Source: Onthophagus taurus (Eukaryota > Arthropoda > Insecta > Coleoptera > Scarabaeidae). Taken from it: DNA of 64,000 nt. The notes beneath the pieces were generated by a model. It did no database searches, was not told where the DNA came from, and worked only from the letters and a program-made list of their open reading frames with translations. Numbering within the stretch: position 1 is the first letter of the stretch; each line of letters begins with the position of its first letter. Below, piece by piece: positions 46,299-57,600 of the stretch. The position numbers and the translations under genes are program-made. The stretch lies in the NCBI RefSeq assembly GCF_036711975.1, contig NC_091968.1, positions 3,410,001 to 3,474,000 on the forward strand, in the 5' to 3' direction.

Positions 46299-46494
46299 TA
46301 TAAGTACGAAGGCTTTCACGGCCGGTGTGAATTAAACTAAAATTAGAACTGAAACTGGTTCGAAGTGATTTTTTCACAGTTTCTGAAGAAGGTTGCAACA
46401 TGGCATCCGAAACGTCAAACCTTTTATTAAAAGACGCACGGCAAAACCCGAAAGTTTCTAGTGTTAGTTCTAGTTTTAGTTCTAATTTTAGTTT
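46299..46494 (+). mobile_element. solo Penelope-like terminus with 13-bp target duplication
   Basis: 196 bp begins near CGAAGGCTTTCACGGCCGGT and ends TTCTAATTTTAGTTT, matching the termini of the element at 37866-40175. The 13-bp word AATTGTTGATCAT, satellite sequence, is present at 46286-46298 and 46495-46507, so insertion was into a satellite unit. It carries an intact hammerhead-like core. Confidence 0.88.
46379..46420 (+). ncRNA. hammerhead ribozyme-like motif in solo terminus
   Basis: 42 nt on plus: GTTT, CTGAAGA, stem II GGTTGC-AACATG-GCATCC with one T-T mismatch, GAA, ACGT, C17, AAAC. It has the best stem II pairing of the three related copies and every conserved core base. Confidence 0.75.
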
Positions 46495-49400
46495 AATTGT
46501 TGATCATTTTAAAAATTTATTTCTCAAGAACTGAAAGTGATTTTTCAAAACGGCTTGTTGCATTAAAAAGAGGGCACTTTAATTATTGGTGATATTTCTA
46601 CAAGGATCCTGCAAGAAATTAATTTTATAGCGAATTTTGAAAATTATCGATGAAAATTTCAACATCGAAAATTTTATCAAAATTTCAAATATTGTTTTCT
46701 CAAAAAGTAAAAGTTATTTTTCAAAATGTGTTGGTTCATTGGAAAGAGGATAATTTTATTAACATTTTAGGAAATTTTCATACTCATATTCCAAGAAATG
46801 GATTTTATACTAATTTTTAAAACTTAATCGGCGAAAACTGCAAAATGCGAAAAAACTGTTGATCATTTCAAAAATTTTTTTCTCAAGAACTGAAAGTGTT
46901 TTTTCAAAACGGCTTTTTGCATTAAAAAGAGGATACTTTAATTAGTAATTTTTGATATTTCCACAAGGATCCTTTAAGAAATGAATTTTATAGCGAATTT
47001 TGAATGTTATCGATTAAAATTGCAACATCAAAAATTTTATCAAAACTTCAAATTTTGTTTTCTCAAAAGCTAAAAGTTATTTTTCAAAATGTGTTGGTTC
47101 CTTGGAAAGAGGACACTTTTATTAATATTTTGGGAAATTTTCGTACTCATATTCCAAGAAATCGATTTTATACAAATTTTTAAACCTTAATCAGCGAAAA
47201 TGGCAAAATTCGAAAAAATTGTCGATCACTTCAAAAATTTATTTCTCAAGAACTGAAAGTGATTTTGCAAAACGGCTTTTTGCATTAAAAAGAGGATACT
47301 TTAATTAGTAATTTTTGATATTTCCACAAGGATCCTTTAAGAAATGAATTTTATAGCGAATTTTGAAAGTTATCGATTAAAATTGCAACATCGAAAATTT
47401 TCTCAAAACTTCAAATTTTGTTTTCTCAAAAGCTAAAAGTTATTTTTCAAAATGTGTTGGTTCCTTGGAAAGAGGACACTTTTATTAATATTTTGGGAAA
47501 TTTTCGTACTCATATTCCAGGAAATCGATTTTATACAAATTTTTAAACCTTAATCAGCGAAAATGGCAAAATTCGAAAAAATTGTCGATCACTTCAAAAA
47601 TTTATTTCTCAAGAACTGAAAGTGATTTTGCAAAACGGCTTTTTGCATTAAAAAGAGGATACTTTAATTAGTAATTTTTGATATTTCCACAAGGATCCTT
47701 TAAGAAATGAATTTTATAGCGAATTTTGAAAGTTATCGATTAAAATTGCAACATCGAAAATTTTATCAAAACTTCAAATTTTGTTTTCTCAAAAGCTAAA
47801 AGTTATTTTTCAAAATGTGTTGGTTCCTTGGAAAGAGGACACTTTTATTAATATTTTGGGAAATTTTCGTACTCATATTCCAGGAAATCGATTTTATACA
47901 AATTTTTAAACCTTAATCAGCGAAAATGGCAAAATTCGAAAAAATTGTCGATCACTTCAAAAATTTATTTCTCAAGAACTGAAGGTGATTTTGCAAAACG
48001 GCTTTTTGCATTAAAAAGAGGATACTTTAATTAGTAATTTTTGATATTTCCACAAGGATCCTTTAAGAAATGAATTTTATAACGAATTTTGAAAGTTATC
48101 GATTAAAATTGCAACATCGAAAATTTTATCAAAACTTCAAATATTGTTTTCTCAAAAGCTAAAAGTTATTTTTCAAAATGTGTTGGTTCCTTGGAAAGAG
48201 GACACTTTTATTAATATTTTGGGAAATCTTCGTACTCATATTCCAAGAAATCGATTTTATACGAATTTTTAAACCTTAATCGGCGAAAATGGCAAAATTC
48301 GAAAAAATTGTCGATCATTTCAAAAATTTATTTCTCAAGAACTGAAAGTGATTTGTCAAAACGGCTTGTTGCATTAAAAATAGGATGTTTAATTAATAAT
48401 TGATGATATTTCCACAAGGATCCTTCAAGAAATTAATTTTATAGCGAATTTTAAAAATTATCGATGAAAATTGCAACATCGAAAATTTTATCAAAACTTC
48501 AAATATTGTTTTCTCAAAAGCTAAAAGTTATTTTTCAAAATGTGTTGGTTCATTGGAAAGAGGATACTTTTATTAACATTTTGGGAAATTTTCATACTCA
48601 TATTCCAAGAAATCGATTTTATACGAATTTTTAAAACTTAATCGGCGAAAATTGCAAAATTCGAAAAAATTGTAGATAATTTCAAAAATTTATTTCTTAA
48701 GAACTGAAAGTGATTTTTCAAAACGGCCTTTTGCATTAAAAAGAGGATACTTTAATTAATAGTTGGTGATATTTCCGCAAGGATCCTTCAAGAAATTAAT
48801 TTTATAGCGAATTTTGCAACTTATCGATCAAAATTGCAACATCGAAAATTTTATCAAAATTTCAAATATTGTTTTCTCAAAAACTAAAAGCTATTTTTCA
48901 AAACAGGTTGGTTTATTGGAAAGAAGACACTTTTATTAACACTTTGGGAAATTTTCATATTCATATTCCATGAAATCGATTTTATACCAATTTTTAAAGC
49001 TTTATCGGCGAAAATTGAAAAATTCAAAAAAATTGTCGATCACTTCAAAAATTTATTTTTCAAGAACTGAAAGTGATTTTTCAAAACGGCCTGTTGCATT
49101 AAAAAGAGGATACTTTAATTAATAATTTTTGATATTTCCACAAGGATCCTTCAAGAAATTAATTTTATAGCGAATTTTGAAAGTTATCGATGAAAATTGC
49201 AACATCAAAAATTTTTTCAAAACTTCAAATATTGTTTTCTCAAAAGCTAAAAGTTATTTTTCAAAATATGTTGGTTCCTTGGAAAGAGGGCACTTTTATT
49301 AATATTTTGGGAAATTTTCATACTCATATTCCAAGAAATGGATTTTCTACGAATTTTTAAAACTTAATCGGCGAAAATTGCAAAATTCGAAAAAATTGTC

Positions 49401-51049
49401 GATCATTTCAAAAATTAATTTCTCAAAAACTAAACGCAATTTTTCAAAACGTTTTGTTGCATTAAAAAGAGGATACTTTAATTAATAATTGGTGATATTT
49501 CCACAAGGATCTTTCAAGAAATGAATTTTATAGCGAATTTTGAAAATTATCGATGAAAATTGTAACATCGAAAATTTTATCAAAACTTCAAATATTGTTT
49601 TCTCAAAAACTAAAAGTTATTTTTCAAAATGTGTTGGTTCATTGGAAAGAGGGCACTTTTATTAACATTTTGGGAAATTTTCGTACTCATATTCCAAGAA
49701 ATCGATTTTATACGAATTTTTAAAACTTAGTCGACGAAAATTGCAACATCGAAAATTTTATCAAAACTTCAAATATTGTTTTCTCAAAAACTAAAAGCTA
49801 TTTTTCAAAACAGGTTGCTTTATTGGAAAGAAGACACTTTTATTAACACTTTGGGAAATTTTCATATTCATATTCCATGAAATCGATTTTATACGAATTT
49901 TTAAAACTTTATCGGCGAAAATTGAAAAATTCAAATAAATTGTCGATCACTTCAAAAATTTATTTTTCAAGAACTGAAAGTGATTTTTCAAAACGGCCTG
50001 TTGCATTAAAAAGAGGATACTTTAATTAATAATTGGTGATATTTCTACAAGGATCCTTCAAGAAATGAATTTTATAGCGAATTTTGTAAGTTATCGATGA
50101 AAATTGCAACATCAAAAATTTTTTCAAAACTTCAAATATTGTTTTCTCAAAAGCTAAAAGTTATTTTTCAAAATATGTTGGTTCCTTGGAAAGAGGGCAC
50201 TTTTATTGATATTTTGGGAAATTTTCATACTCATATTCCAAGAAATGGATTTTCTACGAATTTTTAAAACTTAATCGGCGAAAATTGCAAAATTCGAAGA
50301 AATTGTCGATCATTTCAAAAATTAATTTCTCAAAAACTAAACGCAATTTTTCAAAACGTTTTGTTGCATTAAAAAGAGGATACTTTAATTAATAATTGGT
50401 GATATTTCCACAAGGATCTTTCAAGAAATGAATTTTATAGCGAATTTTGAAAATTATCGATGAAAATTGTAACATCGAAAATTTTATCAAAACTTCAAAT
50501 ATTGTTTTCTCAAAAACTAAAAGCTATTTTTCAAAACAGGTTGGTTTATTGGAAAGAGGACAGTTTTATTAACATTATGGGAAATTTTCATACTTATATT
50601 CCAAGAAATCGATTTTATACGAATTTTTAAACCTTAATCGGCGAAAATTGCAAAATTCGCATTAAAAAGAGGATACTTTAATTAATGATTTGTGATATTT
50701 CCACAAGGATCCTTCAAAAAATGAATTTTATAGCGAATTTTGTAAGTTATCGATGAAAATTACAACATCGAAAATTTGATCAAAACTTCAAATTTTGTTT
50801 TCTCAAAAACTAAAAGTTATTTTTCAAAATGTGTTGGTTCATTGGAAAGAAGGCACTTTTATTAACATTTTGGGAAATTTTCATACTCATATTCCAAGAA
50901 ATCAATTTTATACGAATTTTTAAAACTTAATCGGCGAAAATTGCAAAATTCGAAAAAATTATCGATCATTTCAAAAATTTATTTCTCAAGAACTGAAAGT
51001 GATTTTTCAAAACGGCTTGTTGCATTAAAAAGAGAATACTTTAATTAAT

Positions 51050-51310
51050 AATCGAAAGTGATAATAGCGACAGTTCTGTTAGTAATGAATGTGATGATGA
51101 ATTACAATCGAAGAGAAGAAAACTAGACGAAACTGCAACAAGAGATTTTATATATCGTATTGGGATTGTTACAATGACAAACTTGATGTAAATAAAGTTG
51201 TATTCAATGAAAAAAGTTTTATTGGGGTTGAACTTGATTATTATCTGCAGTGTCCAATACCTAAAAGAGATACTAATTCCTATGAATGGTGGAGTACTAA
51301 GTAATAGGTT
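51050..51310 (+). pseudogene. possible hAT transposase fragment
   Basis: Plus-strand reading in mixed frames: SNECDDELQSKRRKLDETAT, then LDYYLQCPIPKRDTN and YEWWST. The YEWW-type block resembles the start of the hAT dimerisation domain. Short and weak. Confidence 0.4.
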
Positions 51311-51635
51311 TTTAATATCCGGCCAAAGCCGGAAATTTGGTAACTATCAAAATGGTCGGATAGGCCGGATACCGGATAGTTGTTGGATATTCGTTCCGTC
51401 ACTAATTTACACTATATATTTATGGATATACAATTTACATAGTTGCAGCTTTCAGACTTCAATCTGTAACTATGGTTTTTTTTCCAAACAGCGACTGTAT
51501 TTTATGATAGATAATCTTGTCAGTATGGTCTTTAATTAGCTATGATGTTTACATTAAAATGACAATTTATGTCAACCATAAACGTCATAAACATAAAATA
51601 ATACGTCAAAGAAAGGGATCAAAAAGAATCTTTTA
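51311..51635. other. upstream region of gene 4
   Basis: A CCGGCCAAAGCCGG palindrome near 51320 and GGCCGGATACCGGATAG after it suggest the end of a decayed repeat. No TATA box with good spacing to the gene 4 ATG was seen. Confidence 0.4.
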
Positions 51636-54600
51636 ATGGCCAAAAAGCAATTCGGTTTGATTTTTGAACCTGAAGTGAAAGCGCCAGCAGATTTTATTTT
51701 AGTCCAAAAAAAGATAATACCAGAAGAAAAGCAGGTTCAAATCAACAAGTTTTTAATGAATCTAAAAAAAGCTGGGTTAGCCGTTGAAATCGTTGATGGC
51801 GTAAAATACACCGATTATTATTTCGTTAAACTTAAAGCTTCCGAAGAATCTTTAAAACACCTCTCATCCGTTCACGGCTTATTTCCAACTTACCAACATG
51901 ACAAAACCATGCCGCATTATACAACGAAATTTAAATGTTTTAAAACCCAGATTTTGTTAAAACCGAATCTTCAAGACCCGATGTTTCAAAGATGCAGGTT
52001 AATTTATATATACATATCTCTTTTCCTTTAAATTTTATAATTTGTTTTGTTTAGTAATTCAGTTCGAGGTGATAAAAACGTAACGTTTACAAGTGCCGAA
52101 AGAATTTTGTTGATTAACGCTGTTTTGTCAAGAACAACTTATGGATTATTAAAAGATGAATTTGGTTTAGGAAATTTATTGGCTAGTAAACATTTTGAGG
52201 ACGCTTATCCTTTACATGACGGTTCAGAAATATGGACTAAAACTGGCCCATTAAATGATAGACAAGTTAATTATTTTCTATCTGTTCTAACATGATTAAT
52301 ACGATTAATTCTTTTCAGTTCTTAGCTAGATTTTGGGGTAATTGGCGAATGTTTTATAAATTACAACCCATTCATATCATTTATAAGTATTATGGATCTG
52401 AAATTGCTTTTCATTTCGCTTGGATGGAATTTTATACGAAATGTTTGGTTATTCCTGCATTATTTGGAGTGATTGTTTTTTTAGTTGGAAATTTTGATTT
52501 ATTTTTATCTGGTAGAGTTATTAATCGAGTGTAAGTAGTCACGGTTGATCACTTTTTTTTTTATATTATGCATATCACAGTTGTATAACATCTAGTAAAT
52601 ACATAGTAATTATTTTTAACGCCAAATTAAACTAGATAATGTTTTGCAGCTTTTCCTAGTGGTCCAGTCTGCTTTACCCATAATATAGACAAATACTTTC
52701 AAGTCGCGATGGAGGTCGGTGTTTGTTATATACCAGGGTGCTTTCACTATGCACCTTAGTACTTTGTTCTGCAATCTTTGAATCAGACTTGCATTTGTCT
52801 TGCAGGTACAATCCCACAGTTGGATTCCGCATGTTCCTTTTGGTTTTAATACTTGCTTGTATAGCAACTTGTTGCTTAGTGGTAGCGTTGATTTTCTGCC
52901 AATAAGCCAATATAGGTGTCTAAATTTGATATCAAGTTCCTCACGTTCTTTTTTTGACGTGAGCTTTCCATTTGAGTTTGGCATCCAGCGTCATAACAAG
53001 ATATTTTGCGGTGTCAGCGTAAGGGACTGCATTGCCATTTATGTGTCCTGGGACATAGTTTACTTTCTTATAAGTAAAGTTTATGTAATCGAGAGAGAGA
53101 GAAAACAAATTTTATTTTTGGATGTGCAAAAAATACAAATAAATTAAAAAAAAAGGAGTATATAAGTACAAAAAAAGTTATAAATTAAAACTCAGCCAAA
53201 AATAGGGCTATCGACCGGATTCTTTCTGCCCATGCAGAAATGCGTGGTGCAAGTTCTAGTTATCATCAACAGTTTTTGAAGGAGTGGTGGGCGGTCAGAT
53301 GGGTGGTTTACTCTAGGGATAATGAGCATATGGTGGAAAAGATTGATAGGGAAATTTATGGTAGTTTTAAGAGATAAAGATTGTAGATGGAAGTTAATGG
53401 GAGGGATATTAGTGGATTATAAAGGAGATCATTGCTAGGGTTGAAAAGAGGATTTTGGGGATTCCTTATTCGTATTATGGACCTCAATGCCGATCTTTCT
53501 GCGACTTCTAAATGGTGTCTTGATGTGCTAGGCGAGTCATTTAGAAGTATTGATCCATATTCTATAATTGGTCTGCATATGGATTTGTAAATGTGCGAGG
53601 CACATTTTATGGAAATTCCGCGACTTCCGCAAGATTTCACTTTTCACTTTGATGGCGTGGGCAGAGAATTTTAGGGTTCTGTCGGGTGTTATGCCTAGGT
53701 ATTTGCAGGTTGGTGAGACTGATAGGGGAGTAGATTGGATTGTGATTGTAGCAGAAGGGGCGTGGACTTGGAGGAAAGGGATGAAGAATTGCGATTTTGA
53801 GGAGTTTATTTGAATGCTCCATTTTCGGCACCAGCTCTTTGTTTCATCGATAAGCACCTGTAGGTTTCGGACCGGAGAGGCAACGCCCTGTCGTGAGGAA
53901 ATCAGTGTTGTGTCATCGGCGTAGAGTAGAGTGTGTGTATGTATGTAGTTTCACGTGGGGGTGACTTACTCACAGCACTTAGGCCCCAGCGGACTCTTTG
54001 TACGTCCCCACAATTTACTGTTCATTCAAGGGTCAGAAAACCAGCCCAATCTTTTCATGAACGTTAATATAGAACAGAGAGGTATGTTCCTTATATCCGA
54101 AATTTAGAGCCATGGTACTCCGAAAATAGATTCCCTTAAGTACGCGAGGTTTGGACAGTCACAAACAATATGACTTACCGTCTCGTCTTCCATTTCACAC
54201 CCTCTACAGAGGGGTGTATTTGCCAGCTTCATGTAAAACATGTGCTTACGTAACCTGCAATGTCCGGTCAGGAAGTGGGTGAGAAGCCTCAAGTCACTTT
54301 TCGATTTTCCCAGAAACTGAGTACATGTCTTCCGGTCAGGGTAGAGCAGAGTTTTCTTAGCAAAGGCACCTACTGCTGTCCCATCCCATCTGTCGCAAAA
54401 AGTTCGGTGGGAGATGGAGTTTATCAGTTTTGATGCTGTATTAACAGCAGAGTAGAGTGTATTTATTCACATCAAAGGCGCCTGAATTGTTGTCATAAAT
54501 ATCGTAGCAGAAGACGTTGTATAGAGAAGGGGAGATGGGAGATCCCTATGGGAGGCCTTGTTAGATGGTGAAACTGCGGGAGTGATGGTTTTTCAGCTTC

Positions 54601-57600
54601 ACAGAACAAGAGCGATCTGAAAGGAATTGCCTTATCAAGTTTAGGAGGTAATATGGAACATTTAACTTATCCAGTTTGAATAGTAGGCCGTTGTGCCAGA
54701 CTGAGTCGAAAGCCTTTCGGACATCCAGAAACACAGCAGCGGATTTACGTTTTTGATAGCGTGCCGCTTGAAAGTTGGAAATCAATACCGTAAGTGGCTG
54801 GAATGTGGATTTGCCGGGTTAGAATCCAAATTGGTAGGGTGGGATGTTCTTTGAGACGACAGCCAGGAGATTGTTCTTGAGATGTGTCTCGAAAAGCTTT
54901 CCTATCACCGGCAGCAGTGAGATGGGGTGGTAGTTTGCTGGGTCGGAAAGTGTGGAATCCTTCTTGTGGGACGCATATTATGATAGAGGTCCTCCAGTCT
55001 CGTGGGAAATGTTGAGTCATGAGGCAGAAGTTAATTATTTGCCTGATGTAGGAGTGAATATCAAGATCCAAGCTTCTCAGCACCTTCCTCGAGATGTTAT
55101 CATAACCAGGAGCCGTGTTCTTTCCATGGCCTAGAAGAGTGAAATACTCGTCCTCCAGCATAATAGCAACCTCAGGTGTATCAGAGGGATTTATAAAAGC
55201 AAGTTGATACTAGTTGTCTATTGTGCTTCTATTCTGGGAACAAAATGAGGCATCCTCACCAAACGAAAATATTTCCTCCAGGTAGTCAACATGGATGTTA
55301 ACAATCTCTTCAGGGTTTGAATGCGAAGTTCTATGAGTGGGATCGGTGAGCTCTTTTGTTTCAGAAAACTTTTAGTATCTAGACAGTTTACGAACTTCCT
55401 GCCAATAATTTTTCCTCTTACATGAATTGATTTTGTCGCAGGCTTCCATATATTTCTCCGTTGTACTAGTTTTTGTTGAGCTCGTTAAACTTTTTTTTCA
55501 GTTCAGGGATCCCGCATGCTCTAAAGTCTCGGTACAGCCCTCTCTTATCTTTGATTAGGCGAATGATGAATGGTGGTAACGGAAAGGTGTAATATTTACA
55601 AATTCTAAATGGGCTCTGTTCGTCTACCGATTTCTTAAGTTTTTCATTAAACTTTGATATCAACTCCGGTGTAATCACAGGATCTGCTCTTATGAAGCCT
55701 TTTATTGCTAAGTTGACTCTCTCCCTCTTGCAAAGTTTGTAATTTTTAGTTACAGTTGGAGCAGGTTTAGATAACTTTGATGTTGTGTTGATGTGAACAA
55801 GAATAGCCAGGTGGTCGGACCACAGATCAGGAACGACCTCTACCAGGGGGATTCGATGCCTCATATTTCTTGTGCAGAAAAGCAGGTCTGAAGTAGAGTT
55901 CGGATTGTTCTCCATAACGTATGTGCGAGGTGTCTTGATTTGTACAAAATTTGACAAAAACAGGAATTGACTGATGTGTCTTTTCTTAGCTGGATTCGGG
56001 TTAAAGTCTCCGATTATTAAGCAATTATTGAACAGAGAGGCCATGTTAAATATTGACTCTTCAATTTGGCTGAACGGATGGATGTAAATCAGGAATATGT
56101 GTAGCCTGTTCGCGCCAAGCATAACGGTGAAGTGGAGAGCATTATTCAATGGCGAGTTGATACTTGGAGAATTTGACTTTTCTAACTGTAGGATTTGGTG
56201 GCCCATAACCGCTGCTCCGCCTCTGACGCCCCTATTAACAATATTATCCTGTTTTTGAATTGTCGTCCAATCTTTAAAATTAATATAAGATTTTGATTTT
56301 GTCTCCACGAACATCGAACAATGTATGTGATTTGCCATAATGTAATATCCAATTAGTTGTGCTTTCGGATGGTAACTATTGATGTTTGCATATAATAATT
56401 TTATGCTAGACATTGTTGGTCTTGTAAAATCGAGGATTGAGTACCGTAGATTAGTTCGGTTGGGGAAAGCTTAGAAGTGTCTTCAAGATCAATCATGATG
56501 ATATACATATAGTTTCCAGAGAATGAGACAATCATGTCTACTTAATGATGTTTTATGAATTTGCGCTTGAGGGAATTTATGAGCTTTTGGCGATCCCGTG
56601 GTTTAGGATTGATTTTTGATACATAGGTATCAATTATGTGATCATGTATAGTGATTGGCTTGTGTATACGTGTTCCTTTAGTAATTCCGGGCATTATTGC
56701 ATTCGTTTTTTTGTTTGCTGATTTTATTCTGATGTTAGAGACGCCTTGTATAAGAGCTTTGGGACGGTTCTTACACTTGAGTGACCAAGCACTTTTCTAG
56801 TCATCACGGTTTTTGAGTTATAAACACAACTCAAATACTGAATACTCAACTTCTAAAATACTTAACTCTTTATAACTCAAAAACAAAAAATTCTACGTGC
56901 ACCATTCGATTCTACGTGAAAAAATCTATTAGAACCTGTTTTTACGTTTCCGGATAGCCGAGATACAGGAGGTGTCTGAAAATCGTAAATTTTGAAATTT
57001 GGTTTGCGCCATTGTAAGTTTCACAAAAAAGTAGCTCACGTTCGCGAAAGCCGCAACTTTCTATCTTTCATAATAACTGAGATTCCCTGTAAACCCATCG
57101 AAATTTGGACACCCTGTACACACTATGTAATCGATTTATTTGTATTTAGTTTTATTAGCCATCGCTTGGTCCAGTTTTCTATTAAATTTAAGGCCAATTG
57201 TAACTTATTTACTGCAACAGCCAAGATCGCTGTGTCATCTGCGAATGTAGCTGTTAAAGTTTCTGGTATTGTCTTTGATGTTGTCGAAGACCATTGGTAT
57301 TCTACAGCATTATTTTTAGTTGCTGCTTTTTAGACGTTTTGATTTCTTTTTGAATCGCTGGTTTAAATTGCTTTCAATAAAATCTTGACGTGCATATAAT
57401 GTTTTTATTGTTTCATCTTGTTGCAGTATTTTTTCTAGCATTAGATCTAATCTACTGTCAGCCTTCTTATCGCTGCAGTTTCTGTTTCGGCATACGAGAC
57501 GCCTAGCTTTATTTTATTTGAATTTACTGTTTTCTTCTTCCTGATGGCTTGTAGTTGCTTAATCACAATGCATCCTCGGTAGTTCGCTGGATGATTTTCT

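Larger units (their letters stand above)
45885..51050 (+). repeat. 362-bp satellite array 1, about 14 copies
   Basis: Head-to-tail units, tracked by ACAAGGATCCTTnAAGAAAT, are spaced about 362 bp apart. Each unit is a dimer. One half starts TTTCTCAAGAACTGAAAGTG, the other TTTCTCAAAAACTAAAAGTT, and both continue TTTTTCAAAA, then a GAAAGAGGA or AAAAGAGGATAC block. A solo Penelope terminus interrupts it at 46299-46494. Some later units are partly deleted (near 49740 and 50650). It fills the gap between genes 3 and 4. Confidence 0.94.
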
